A DNA stretch of 64,000 nucleotides from the NCBI GenBank assembly GCA_900548975.1, contig URMS01000008.1:1-64000 (forward strand), read 5' to 3'. This document shows, piece by piece, positions 26,836 to 35,143 of the stretch; position 1 is the stretch's first letter, and each line of letters begins with the position of its first letter. The notes under the pieces were generated by a model. That model worked only from the letters and a program-made list of their open reading frames with translations. It was not told the DNA's origin and searched no databases. A program made the translations under genes and the position numbers. The stretch comes from an uncultured Porphyromonadaceae bacterium. GTDB taxonomy: Bacteria > Bacteroidota > Bacteroidia > Bacteroidales > Muribaculaceae.

Positions 26836-27587
26836 AGGATGAATGAATAAGTTGTTTTATCGAAATGCAGGCCGGGGAAAGCGCGGTCGGGGATGCCCTG
26901 GGCGATTGCGGTGTCGCGGTCGGCGGCAAGTACGCGGCCTTCGGCCTTGTCGACGGTCCACAGGATGTCGGCTGCAGCTATGGCAGAAGATACGTCGTGG
27001 GTCGAGAGGATTATCGCCTTGCCCTTGTCGGTCAGTCGGCGCAGCAGGGCGGTGATTTCGATGCGGCCGGCGACATCGAGGAAGGCGGTGGGCTCGTCGA
27101 GTATGATGAGTGGTGTGTCCTGCGCAAGAGCCCTGGCTATCATCACTTTCTGTCGCTCGCCGTCGCTGAGAGTGCCCAAGAGGCGTTTTTCCATCGAAGC
27201 CATGCCTACGGCGCGGAGCGATTCGTCGACGATGGCGCGGTCGGCGTCGGAGAGGTGCCCGAGCAGTCCGGTGTAGGGATGCCGTCCGATCTCGACTGTT
27301 TCGCGCACGCTCAGTCCGCCACCGCCGGTGCGGTCGGTGAATACCATGGCAAGCCTGCGGGCGCGGTCGGCGGCACGCAGGCGGCCGATGTCGGTGCCGG
27401 ACAGTAAAACTTTTCCGGCCAGTGGCGCCTGAGCACCCGACAGAGTGCGCAGGAGTGTGGATTTGCCGCTTCCGTTGGCGCCGATCAGGGCTGTGAAAGT
27501 GCCGGTCTCCACCGTCAGGGCCACATTGTGCAGCACTGTGTGGTGGCCGTAGCCGGCGTCGAGGGCTATGGTCTGCATTACCGTCAT
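26832..27587 (-). CDS. FecE/BtuD-type ABC transporter ATP-binding protein
   Basis: A 251-residue ATPase starting at MTVMQTIALDAG, chosen for the ATGA overlap with the permease gene; a longer in-frame reading lies inside the permease and is a shadow. Walker A GANGSGKSTLL (about 36-46), signature LSDGERQKVMIARAL and Walker B LIILDEPTAFLD are all present. Energises uptake of a chelated metal or corrinoid together with the next two genes. Confidence 0.95.
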   Translation of the reverse strand: MTVMQTIALDAGYGHHTVLHNVALTVETGTFTALIGANGSGKSTLLRTLSGAQAPLAGKVLLSGTDIGRLRAADRARRLAMVFTDRTGGGGLSVRETVEIGRHPYTGLLGHLSDADRAIVDESLRAVGMASMEKRLLGTLSDGERQKVMIARALAQDTPLIILDEPTAFLDVAGRIEITALLRRLTDKGKAIILSTHDVSSAIAAADILWTVDKAEGRVLAADRDTAIAQGIPDRAFPGLHFDKTTYSFIL

Positions 27588-28600
27588 GAGAAATAGACGA
27601 GTCGGCGGCGGTTCAACAATACATAGATTATTATCGGGACGCCGATGAGCGGCGTGATGGCGTTTACCGGCAGGATCGTACCGGTGACAAGCGAAGGCGA
27701 CACCGACGCTATCTGGCACACCAGCCCGAGGAGTCCGCCCGCGAGGGCTGTGGCCGGAATAAGTACCCGGTGGTTGGCGGTGCCGCACATCATGCGTGCC
27801 ACATGGGGCACTACCAGTCCCAGGAAACCGATGGGGCCGCACCATGCTGTGACCACGGCCGTGAGAGCGCCCGACAGGGCCAGCAGGGCAGAGCGGGTGC
27901 GTCGTGTTGCCACGCCGGCACTCTCGGCATAGCGGGCGCCAAGGAGCATGGCATTGAGGTCTTTGGCCGCCGGTATGCAAAGCGCTGTCAGGATAAGGAT
28001 GAGGATGCCGAACAGTGGCAGCCCGTCGAGCCCGACTCCCGAGAAAGTGCCCATGCCCCATATCACGAAGCTGTGGACCGAACTGTCGGATGCGAAGAAG
28101 TTGAGCAGTGAGATTGCCGATGACGACAGATAGCCTGTCAGGATGCCGATGATGAGTAGCACGTCGGCCGATCGTACCATAGTGGAAAAAAGCAAAAGGA
28201 CTCCCAGCACCGCGCCCGCGCCGAGGAAGGCGCCGGCAACCAGAGCCATGCGCCCCCAGAATCCCATCATTCCGCCGAGAGCGAGCAGCACCACGGCCAC
28301 GCCGAGGCTCGCACCGGTGGATATGCCCATGATCGACGGTCCGGCAAGCGGATTGTTGAAGCATGTCTGCATCAGCAGGCCTGCCACGGCAAGAGCCGCG
28401 CTGCCAAGAAGGGCAGTCGCCAGTGCGGGCACACGCGTCTCGACAACGATGAACTGCGTCGTAGCACTCCCGTTGCCGCACAGGACGTCGAATATCTCGG
28501 ACATTCCCAGCTTCACGCCACCGGCCAGAAGACCGAGCGCGAACACTATAGGGATAGCTATTGCAAGAGATATGACGGATATGCGGCTGCGGCGGGTCAT
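27584..28600 (-). CDS. FecCD-family ABC transporter permease
   Basis: A 338-residue permease with about ten helices. FecCD motifs: GNPLAGPSIMGISTGAS-like segment (NNPLAGPSIMGISTGASLG), GMGTFSGVGLDGLP and the EAA-like CGPIGFLGLVVPHVARMMCG. Forms the membrane channel for siderophore, haem or cobalamin import. Overlaps its neighbours by four bases on each side. Confidence 0.95.
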   Translation of the reverse strand: MTRRSRISVISLAIAIPIVFALGLLAGGVKLGMSEIFDVLCGNGSATTQFIVVETRVPALATALLGSAALAVAGLLMQTCFNNPLAGPSIMGISTGASLGVAVVLLALGGMMGFWGRMALVAGAFLGAGAVLGVLLLFSTMVRSADVLLIIGILTGYLSSSAISLLNFFASDSSVHSFVIWGMGTFSGVGLDGLPLFGILILILTALCIPAAKDLNAMLLGARYAESAGVATRRTRSALLALSGALTAVVTAWCGPIGFLGLVVPHVARMMCGTANHRVLIPATALAGGLLGLVCQIASVSPSLVTGTILPVNAITPLIGVPIIIYVLLNRRRLVYFS

Positions 28601-29748
28601 CGGCCTGTCTTCTTGAAGTATTTCAATTCATATCCCGGCATGAGAGCAGGGTGGAATATTGCTACGTAGTCGGCGAGTATCTTTTCGGGATGGAATGCCA
28701 TATCATTGAATATGAGGCGTTCGGCCGAATTGCAGCTGTATATCTGTCCGTCTTTCCATGCCTTGAACGAAGTGTAGCGTGGATTCATGGCACGGAGCGA
28801 TTCTGGAGTGGTTTCGTAGCCGAACGAGCGCACCAGCCAGATGTCGGCGTCGATGGCCGCTTCTGCCACGCTTTCGAGCGACAGCGCGAGCGATCCCGAA
28901 CCATCGGTATCAGCCCACGGATATGACGCCCCGGCATCGGCCAGCATTGCAGCCTGATAGCTGCCTCCGGCAGGTACGTACCATATGCCCGAGACCTCGG
29001 TTTCGGTAAGGACTTCGGGCTTTTCTTCGCCCGAAAGCTTCACTTTGAGCGCGAGGTCGGAATAGTCATCGATTACATCCGAGAATATTTTGCGGGCCTC
29101 GTCGCGTTTGCCATAGAGTTCGCCCAGCAGCAGTATCCATTCCGCGCGGGCTATGGGGGTGGTCTCCATATAGTCGGCCATTTCTACAGGCACCATGTTT
29201 TTTGGGTATATGCCCGAAGACATAGACGGATTTGGTGATCGGAGTACCGCTTCGACACCGGCTGCGGCGAGCCTCTCGACAGAGGGCGCTTCGGATGTGC
29301 CGGCATCGACAAGTTCACGGCGCGAAAGCATCGCTCCGACGGTGTCGCCGGCCGGAAAATAGGCGGCGTCGGCTACTGCTGTGAGCGCATCGAGGGCGCC
29401 GAGTTCTTCCATTGCCGAGGTATGGACTGCCGAGAAGACCGCCGAGCGCTCCAGCGGGGTGCGGATCACTGCAACGCCGGCCGGAATATCGGCGGGGAGG
29501 ACTGAGTCGTGGTCGACCAGCAGATAGCGGGCGAGAGTCTTGTTTTTATTCCATGGATCGGCGATTTCGGCCAGAGTGCTGCCGTTGCCGTAGTTCACAA
29601 GATTGAGGAAGCGGGCATGGTGGGTGAGGGTGTCGGGAGCGGCCTCGCCGACTTCAAAACCGGTGTCGGAACGCTGCCCGCTGCAAGAGCAAAGCCCCGG
29701 AAGCGTAATCGCTGCCAGGGCTATGGCTGTATATTGTAATATGCGCAT
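28597..29748 (-). CDS. ABC transporter substrate-binding lipoprotein (BtuF/FecB type)
   Basis: A 383-residue lipoprotein: lipobox LCSC at Cys 22 (ITLPGLCSCSGQ). Two alpha/beta lobes joined by a long helix follow the class III binding-protein plan (TPLERSAVFSAVHTSAMEELGALDALTAVAD; DIWLVRSFGYETTPESLRAMNPRYTSFKAWKDGQIYSCN). The ligand is not resolved: no cobalamin riboswitch or TonB receptor is adjacent. Its ATG shares one base with the stop of the DUF805 gene (TAATG). Confidence 0.9.
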   Translation of the reverse strand: MRILQYTAIALAAITLPGLCSCSGQRSDTGFEVGEAAPDTLTHHARFLNLVNYGNGSTLAEIADPWNKNKTLARYLLVDHDSVLPADIPAGVAVIRTPLERSAVFSAVHTSAMEELGALDALTAVADAAYFPAGDTVGAMLSRRELVDAGTSEAPSVERLAAAGVEAVLRSPNPSMSSGIYPKNMVPVEMADYMETTPIARAEWILLLGELYGKRDEARKIFSDVIDDYSDLALKVKLSGEEKPEVLTETEVSGIWYVPAGGSYQAAMLADAGASYPWADTDGSGSLALSLESVAEAAIDADIWLVRSFGYETTPESLRAMNPRYTSFKAWKDGQIYSCNSAERLIFNDMAFHPEKILADYVAIFHPALMPGYELKYFKKTGR

Positions 29749-30242
29749 TACTCTCCGTAGGGGTTCGGACCGTACTGGTTATCGGGTACGCTCTTCTTGC
29801 ACATGAGCACAATCCACCAGATTCCGAATATAAACAGAAGAATGTAAGGGAAGATCAGATTTGCAACAATCGACTGGCTGTTACGGGCGAGTTCCTGAGC
29901 AGCGGCTGCATTACCGGTGAGAAGACCGGGTGCGCTCTGGTTGAAGACGGTGACAATCCATACCAGGCAGGCTCCCATAATTATATAGAATATGACAAGC
30001 CACCAGCCGCTCTTGCCTGTGTCGTGGAGTCGGCGGGTACCGATGGCGAGGGAGGGAATGAGGCATGCGAGGCTGAAAGCCCAGCTGATATAGGTGCCGA
30101 AAATGCCGAACATGCTGAGCACGCACGATACCAGAACCATGAACAGTACCACCCACCAGTACTCGGCGCGGGTGGAGCGCCCTTTGAAGTTGGCGTAGTT
30201 CGCGAAGAACATCTTGATAGCCGTAATGAAATCTACATTCAT
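29748..30242 (-). CDS. DUF805 membrane protein
   Basis: A 164-residue inner membrane protein starting at MNVDFITAIKMFFANYANFKGRSTRAEYWW, a typical DUF805 start (18 extra upstream residues overlap the promoter and were rejected). Four membrane helices; RRLHDTGKSGWW is the family's conserved loop. The function of DUF805 is unknown. First gene of the seven-gene chain. Confidence 0.9.
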   Translation of the reverse strand: MNVDFITAIKMFFANYANFKGRSTRAEYWWVVLFMVLVSCVLSMFGIFGTYISWAFSLACLIPSLAIGTRRLHDTGKSGWWLVIFYIIMGACLVWIVTVFNQSAPGLLTGNAAAAQELARNSQSIVANLIFPYILLFIFGIWWIVLMCKKSVPDNQYGPNPYGE

Positions 30243-30264
30243 GATAATTGTTTTTTTATTTGCG

Positions 30265-30272
30265 CAAAGATA
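30265..30272 (-). promoter_or_regulatory. Promoter of the DUF805-importer-symporter chain
   Basis: The minus strand reads TATCTTTG, 22 bases before the DUF805 start codon. No other promoter motif was noticed inside the chain. Confidence 0.6.
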
Positions 30273-30303
30273 ATGTTTTTCCTCAATATATGGCAAAAAA
30301 ACT

Positions 30304-30915
30304 TCAATTATATGCAGGATAGCGCGGGAGCAGCTGCCAGGGACGGTAGGCTTCGCCGAGCGAGCGCACGGCCCGGTGCCAGTAAGGGTCGGCGCTTCCG
30401 GCGAGAATCTCGTTGGGCGTGCGTGCGGCAGGAGCCTGCGCCCAGGTGCCTTCGCGGATTTCGCGTTCGAGCTGTCCGGCGCCCCAGTTGCTGTATCCTA
30501 TGAAAAAACGCAGATTTCCTTCGGCCGGATAGCCGCTGTTGATATAGTCGAGCACCGAGTCGAAATCGCCGCCTACATACAGGCCGTTGCCGTAGGGGCG
30601 GCCGTCGGGAATGACGTCGGGGCCGAGACTGTGGATGAAATAGAGCCGGTCGAGGCCAAGCGGCCCTCCGCAGTACACGGGCTGGTCGGCGTCGGCGCTC
30701 ACATTGTCGAGGAGCTCCGACAGCATGTACTCGGTGCGGTTGTTCATTACCACGCCGGTGGCGCCTTCGCCCGGAGCATAGTCGATGATCGACACTACTC
30801 CATGGTTGAAGTACGATTCCTTGAGAAAAGGCTCCGCCACCAGAAGACCGCCGCAGTGCGGGGCGCGTTCGTCGATAGTCACGATGTGAAAAAGACCGTT
30901 AGCTAAGTTTTTCAT
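30304..30915 (-). CDS. YqgE/AlgH family protein
   Basis: A 203-residue protein starting at MKNLANGLFHIVT (12 residues upstream were rejected as poorly conserved in type). YqgE pattern: GGLLVAEPFLKESYFNHGVVSIIDYAPGEGATGVVMNNRTEY, VYCGGPLGLDRLYFIH, NLRFFIGYSNWGAGQLEREI. The family is conserved in bacteria, but its biochemical role is not firmly known. Monocistronic. Confidence 0.93.
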   Translation of the reverse strand: MKNLANGLFHIVTIDERAPHCGGLLVAEPFLKESYFNHGVVSIIDYAPGEGATGVVMNNRTEYMLSELLDNVSADADQPVYCGGPLGLDRLYFIHSLGPDVIPDGRPYGNGLYVGGDFDSVLDYINSGYPAEGNLRFFIGYSNWGAGQLEREIREGTWAQAPAARTPNEILAGSADPYWHRAVRSLGEAYRPWQLLPRYPAYN

Positions 30916-30996
30916 CTCACAAGTGGTTGAAAGATTATACACTTCCAACACTTTGCGACATTGTTTGGTTTACGATCCGGAGTCCCGGTAATACAG

Positions 30997-31116
30997 AAAA
31001 AAGGGCTGTATCTCGCGACAGAGCCCTCTAATAATCTACAATCTATAAAAACATATATCTTATGAAAGAATTGGAGCAGGGGTTGGCTCCCAAGTCGGAG
31101 CTACTTCCCGTTTCCG
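30997..31116 (-). ncRNA. Candidate small RNA with promoter and terminator
   Basis: On the minus strand, a -7 element (TACTTTTG, 31120-31127) is followed about 120 bases later by a terminator: stem with GGGC/GCCC and TGT/ACA pairing, then six T (30997-31027). Between them are two hairpins: CGGA/TCCG near the 5' end (31094-31116) and TTGGGAGC/GCTCCAA (one bulge) around loop CAACCCCT. A 59-codon ORF on the opposite strand (31062-31241) looks accidental. The layout (isolated promoter, structured about 120-base transcript, terminator) fits a free-standing regulatory RNA. It may belong to a known Bacteroidales class such as Bacteroidales-1, but this was not tested. Confidence 0.6.
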
Positions 31117-31119
31117 ACG

Positions 31120-31127
31120 CAAAAGTA
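31120..31127 (-). promoter_or_regulatory. Promoter of the candidate small RNA
   Basis: The minus strand reads TACTTTTG, matching TAnnTTTG. No minus-strand coding sequence follows before the terminator at 30997. Confidence 0.55.
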
Positions 31128-31209
31128 ATAACAAAGCTTGAATTGTGCAAATATTTGTTTAAAAATTCGTCGAACTTCTCTTTTCTTTGTCTAATAGGGG
31201 CTTTCTTCG

Positions 31210-31217
31210 TACTTTTG
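31210..31217 (+). promoter_or_regulatory. Promoter of the lipoprotein gene
   Basis: TACTTTTG lies 29 bases before the ATG at 31247. The gap 30916-31246 otherwise holds only the candidate small RNA. Confidence 0.6.
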
Positions 31218-31246
31218 CTGTCCAGTTCTATAAACCTCTGAAAGTA

Positions 31247-32101
31247 ATGATTAAATTTTTAAAAGTATTTTTCGCTTCCGCCGTATTTTGCCTCGGGCTG
31301 TCTTCGTGTCTGGGTGGCGATGACGACGCAAAACGCAGTGATTCCTTTGTAAATTGCTTCGCTTATGTCGAAGATCTGAGCGAGGCGACTTCAGCCGGAT
31401 TCAACGGTTTGTCGTACAATGTGGAACTCAACTATACTAAGGGAGTCGCCACTGTGGTAATGAATCATCTGCAGGTGAGCGAAGATAAAATCTATAACGA
31501 AGTCACCCTTTCCGGCGTTCCTTTTGCGATAACAAAAGAGGGGTGGATAGAAGTTTCGTCGAACCTCGCCGAGGGCATTGCGGCCGGACAGACCGTGAAG
31601 TTCTCCAACTTCAAACTCGCCATGTGCGACCGTGTGACTCTCGACGGTCGCTATCCCGGTTTCTATGCCCGCTTTACTGTCGATTCGAAGTACTCGGTAC
31701 TTTCGGCCGTGTGGAACCAGTATCAGTTCGGCACCACAACCTCCACTTATTCGGGCGGCTCCTATTCGTCGACAGAAACCTCCTACCTCGTAGGATTCGA
31801 TATCAAGGGCGGCACCATCAATATAATGATGCGCAACACTCGCTTTGTCGACAAAATGCCTGCCATGAACATTTTGCTCGAGAAAATACCCTTCACCATA
31901 AGCGGTACTACAGCATCTTTCCGTGTTGACGAAATTATACCCAAGATCGGCGATACTCCTTATCCCGGCTTCAAGATTACCAATCTTTCGGGATATTACG
32001 ATTTCGCCAAAGGTATGGTGATGAATTTCAATTGCAAGCCGGAGACTATGCCTTTCGACTTCTCTGTCAATGTAGACTGCAAATATACCTACGAAAACTA
32101 A
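31247..32101 (+). CDS. Lipoprotein of the DUF4840/DUF4925-like beta type
   Basis: A 284-residue lipoprotein from MIKFLKVFFASAVFCLGLSSCLGGDDD; the lipobox cysteine is at residue 21, followed by a run of acidic residues (GGDDD) of the kind seen in surface-exposed Bacteroidetes lipoproteins. The remainder is beta-rich with a mid-protein Ser/Thr/Tyr-rich loop (GTTTSTYSGGSYSSTETSYL). Family assignment is tentative; the function is unknown. It has its own promoter and a strong hairpin downstream. Confidence 0.7.
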   Translation: MIKFLKVFFASAVFCLGLSSCLGGDDDAKRSDSFVNCFAYVEDLSEATSAGFNGLSYNVELNYTKGVATVVMNHLQVSEDKIYNEVTLSGVPFAITKEGWIEVSSNLAEGIAAGQTVKFSNFKLAMCDRVTLDGRYPGFYARFTVDSKYSVLSAVWNQYQFGTTTSTYSGGSYSSTETSYLVGFDIKGGTINIMMRNTRFVDKMPAMNILLEKIPFTISGTTASFRVDEIIPKIGDTPYPGFKITNLSGYYDFAKGMVMNFNCKPETMPFDFSVNVDCKYTYEN

Positions 32102-32141
32102 CCGGGCGTCCTGCCGGACCGGTCTGTTTACTGCAAAGACG

Positions 32142-32186
32142 GCGTGGCCGCGGAAATAGCTTCGGCGCTATGGTCCGTGGCCACGC
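32142..32186 (+). terminator. Long GC-rich hairpin after the lipoprotein gene
   Basis: Arms GCGTGGCC...GGA..TAGC and GCTA..TCC..GGCCACGC pair around a TTCGGC loop, followed by TTTC. It separates the lipoprotein gene from the nuo-atp promoter. The rest of the gap 32102-32467 holds the promoter and leader of that operon. Confidence 0.7.
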
Positions 32187-32318
32187 TTTCTATATGGATT
32201 GCGCGTACGCACGGGCGCCCGTTGGCACTTTTCTCGCTTTTTCTTGTCCGGATAGTTTTAGGTGCATAACGGACAAAAGTTTTTTGGTTTCGCTTAAGGT
32301 TTATTAAAACAAAAAGCG

Positions 32319-32326
32319 TATCTTTG
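32319..32326 (+). promoter_or_regulatory. Promoter of the nuo-atp superoperon
   Basis: TATCTTTG lies 141 bases before nuoA. It is the only TAnnTTTG element seen in front of the 18 genes up to 49645. Confidence 0.65.
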
Positions 32327-32346
32327 CACCCAAAAGCGCGGATGCC

Positions 32347-32385
32347 GTCCGGTTCATGTGGCCGGGCGCGTTATCTTCCTTTTTT
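32347..32385 (+). promoter_or_regulatory. Structured leader, possible attenuator
   Basis: In the roughly 135-base leader, GTCCGG (32347-32352) pairs with CCGGGC (32362-32367), and a run of six T follows at 32380-32385. The 12-base gap between stem and T-run is longer than in a standard terminator, so attenuation is only a possibility. Confidence 0.3.
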
Positions 32386-32467
32386 AGCCACTGGCTGGCC
32401 TCGATTCTCTCCCGGGTTGAGTCACAATTATTTAACGACCGACGAAAAATACATATAACAAGAAAAT

Positions 32468-32848
32468 ATGATATCATCAGCCATCTTTGGAATTGAGAAC
32501 AATGGGGTGCTCGCCATCACGGCGCTGCTTACCGGCGTGGCTCTTGTTGGCCTTGCGCTGTGGATAGCCAAGCTGATTTCCCCTCGCTCATTCAACCCTC
32601 AGAAGGGCGAAGCCTACGAATGTGGCATCCCGACACGCGGCGAAAGTATGTCGCAGTTTAAGGTTGGTTACTACCTTTTTGCTATTCTGTTCCTTATGTT
32701 CGACGTCGAGACAGTGTTCCTGTTTCCGTGGGCCGTGCGCATGCGCGAGCTTGGCGTCGACGGCTTGCTGAGCATTGCCGTATTCTTCGGTATCTTAGTG
32801 CTGGGCCTTGTATATGCCTGGCGGAAAGGAGCGCTTGAATGGAAGTAA
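32468..32848 (+). CDS. nuoA: NADH-quinone oxidoreductase subunit A
   Basis: A 126-residue membrane subunit with three helices. Conserved YECGIP (the loop near the quinone channel) and FDVETVFLFPWA are present. First gene of the operon; it overlaps nuoB by 10 bases. The leader before it is A-rich rather than carrying a Shine-Dalgarno sequence. Confidence 0.97.
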   Translation: MISSAIFGIENNGVLAITALLTGVALVGLALWIAKLISPRSFNPQKGEAYECGIPTRGESMSQFKVGYYLFAILFLMFDVETVFLFPWAVRMRELGVDGLLSIAVFFGILVLGLVYAWRKGALEWK

Positions 32849-33447
32849 CAACCAAAAGCATGCCCTACGGCGCATGGAAAGACAATGAATATATCGAAGG
32901 TCTGGTAAAAGAACTTCAGGAAAGCGGTACCAACGTTATCGTGGGCTCCTTCGACAATCTCATCAACTGGGGCCGCTCCAATTCCATCTGGCCTCTCACA
33001 TTTGCGACAAGCTGCTGCGGTATCGAATTCGTATCGCTGGGCGCAGCCCGCTTCGATATGGCCCGTTTCGGTTGGGAAGTGGCGCGTTCGTCGCCCCGTC
33101 AGGCCGACTTCATGATGGTTGCCGGTACTATCGTTAACCGCATGGTGCCGGTCTTCCGCCGTCTCTACGATCAGCTCGCCGAGCCTAAGTATGTCATCGC
33201 CTGCGGCAGCTGCGCTATTTCGGGCGGCCCGTTCCGCAAGAGCTACCATGTGGCAAAGGGTATAGAGGATATCGTGCCTGTCGACGTTTTCGTCCCCGGT
33301 TGTCCTCCCCGTCCCGAGGCTATGATCTACGGCATAATGCAACTATCGCGTAAAATAAAGGTTGAACGCTTCTTCGGCGGTGTAAACCGTCAGGAAAAGC
33401 AGGCTGAATTCCTTGCAGCCCATCCCGTTGAGGGCGTTGAGGACTAA
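32839..33447 (+). CDS. nuoB: NADH-quinone oxidoreductase subunit B
   Basis: A 202-residue peripheral subunit that holds the terminal [4Fe-4S] cluster N2. The ligands are all present: the tandem Cys59-Cys60 (TSCCGIEF), Cys125 (GSCAISGG) and Cys155 (VPGCPPRPE). It passes electrons to the quinone site formed with NuoCD and NuoH. Confidence 0.98.
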   Translation: MEVTTKSMPYGAWKDNEYIEGLVKELQESGTNVIVGSFDNLINWGRSNSIWPLTFATSCCGIEFVSLGAARFDMARFGWEVARSSPRQADFMMVAGTIVNRMVPVFRRLYDQLAEPKYVIACGSCAISGGPFRKSYHVAKGIEDIVPVDVFVPGCPPRPEAMIYGIMQLSRKIKVERFFGGVNRQEKQAEFLAAHPVEGVED

Positions 33448-33468
33448 GTTCACCAATTCTTCACCATT

Positions 33469-35100
33469 ATGGCAAATATCACCGAAAAGATAAACAGACT
33501 TTTCCCCGGCGTACAGGTTGAGGGAGAAAACATACCTGTACTCACAGTAGCCGAAGAAAAATGGCACGAAACAGCCCTCAAGCTCCGTGACAGCGAGGAA
33601 TTGAAGATGGATTACCTCGTTACCATCGTGGGTATGGACTGGAAAGAGAGCCTCGGCTGTATATACTACCTCATGTCGAGCGCCTACGATCAGATTGTGG
33701 GTGTGAAAGTGATTGCCCGCGGCGACCGCGAGCAGCCGCTCATCCAGTCGGTTGCCGATGTATGGAAAGTGGCCACTCTTTACGAGCGCGAGGTCTACGA
33801 CTTCTTCGGAATCATCTTCCTCGACAATCCCGACATGCGCCGTCTCTTCCTCAACATCGACTGGGTAGGGTACCCACTGCGCAAGGACTACGACGAGAAC
33901 CCCGAGCTCAACCCCGTAAGCACCGAAAACGAACGTCAGACCGACTTTACCGACGTCTACACTCAGGCTGAGGACGGTTCGGTGGTGAAAAAGGAAGTGC
34001 GTGTATTCGAAAAGGAAGACTTTGTGGTCAATATCGGCCCGCAGCATCCCGCCACACACGGTGTGCTCCGCTTCCGCACCGCTGTCGACGGCGAGACCGT
34101 GAAGAAAATCGACGTCTACATGGGCTATATCCACCGCGGTGTCGAAAAACTGTGCGAGAATCTTACATATCCCCAGACTCTCCACTTCATGGACCGTCTC
34201 GACTACTTCTCGGCTCACAACTACCACCATGCGCTCTGCATGCTTATCGAGAAAGCCGCAGGTATCGAGATTTCGCGCCGCGCCCAGGTTATCCGCGTGA
34301 TGATGGACGAACTTTCGCGCATCGCCTCGCACTGCCTCTTTATCGGCACATACTGCATGGACCTCGGTGCCACCACAATGCTTTTCTATACTCTCCGTGT
34401 GCGCGAGCAGATACTCGACATTATGGAGAAGACTTGCGGCGCCCGCATGACATTCAACTACGACTGCATCGGCGGCGTAATGGCCGATCTCGACAAGGAC
34501 TTCGTGGCCGACGTGAAGGCTCTTCTTGCCGTTATCCCCAAGAATATCAAGGAATACAACGAGGTCTTCACCGGCAACGTCATTGCCCGCAACCGTCTCG
34601 AAGGCGTGGGCGTGCTTTCGCGTGAAGATGCCATAGCATACGCCATCACCGGTCCGTCGGGCCGCGCTTCGGGATGGGCCTGCGACATGCGCAAGTTCCA
34701 GCCCTACAGCATATATCCCGAACTCGATTTCAAGGAAATCGTAGCAACCGAAGGCGACTCCATGGCACGCTTCAAGTGCCGTCTCGAAGAAATAGAGCAG
34801 TCTGCACACATCCTCGAGCAGCTCGTCGACAATATTCCCGAAGGCGAATACTGCGTCAAGGTGCCCAAGATGCTCAAGCTCCCTGCCGGAAGCTGGTTCC
34901 AGCTCACCGAAGGCTGCCGCGGTGCTTTCGGCCTCTACCTCGAAAGCGACGGCTCCACCAAGCCATACCGTCTGAAGATAGCTCCGCCCTGTCTGCCGGC
35001 TGCCGCCGTGGTCGACCATCTGACCCGCGGTGCGAAAATCGCCGACCTCATAACCATCGGCGGCTCGCTCGACTATATCGTACCCGATATCGACCGTTAA
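33469..35100 (+). CDS. nuoCD: Fused NADH-quinone oxidoreductase subunits C and D
   Basis: A 543-residue fusion: NuoC-like residues 1 to about 150 (YEREVYDFFGIIF, MRRLFLNIDWVGYPLRKDY) and NuoD-like residues from about 180 (GPQHPATHGVLRF, GYIHRGVEKLCE, DRLDYFSAHNYHHALC, and the C-terminal LDYIVPDIDR). NuoD carries the quinone-binding His/Tyr region. Fusion of C and D is common in Bacteroidetes. Confidence 0.97.
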   Translation: MANITEKINRLFPGVQVEGENIPVLTVAEEKWHETALKLRDSEELKMDYLVTIVGMDWKESLGCIYYLMSSAYDQIVGVKVIARGDREQPLIQSVADVWKVATLYEREVYDFFGIIFLDNPDMRRLFLNIDWVGYPLRKDYDENPELNPVSTENERQTDFTDVYTQAEDGSVVKKEVRVFEKEDFVVNIGPQHPATHGVLRFRTAVDGETVKKIDVYMGYIHRGVEKLCENLTYPQTLHFMDRLDYFSAHNYHHALCMLIEKAAGIEISRRAQVIRVMMDELSRIASHCLFIGTYCMDLGATTMLFYTLRVREQILDIMEKTCGARMTFNYDCIGGVMADLDKDFVADVKALLAVIPKNIKEYNEVFTGNVIARNRLEGVGVLSREDAIAYAITGPSGRASGWACDMRKFQPYSIYPELDFKEIVATEGDSMARFKCRLEEIEQSAHILEQLVDNIPEGEYCVKVPKMLKLPAGSWFQLTEGCRGAFGLYLESDGSTKPYRLKIAPPCLPAAAVVDHLTRGAKIADLITIGGSLDYIVPDIDR

Positions 35101-35143
35101 ACTACTCGAATCACAAGCTAATCAGTAATATCACATACGCAAT

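Noticed and set aside
27588..28481. N-terminal extension of the ABC ATPase frame
   Set aside because: It lies inside the FecCD permease gene in another frame; the ATGA overlap start at 27587 gives a normal-length ATPase.
28597..30300. Cobalamin riboswitch in front of the BtuFCD-like importer
   Set aside because: The importer genes have no intergenic leader; the only gap is the 60-base region before DUF805, too short for a B12 element.
31062..31241. 59-codon plus-strand ORF (MKELEQGLAPKSE...)
   Set aside because: It covers the promoter and body of the candidate small RNA on the other strand, has no RBS-like or promoter context and no recognised domain. A real small protein cannot be fully excluded.
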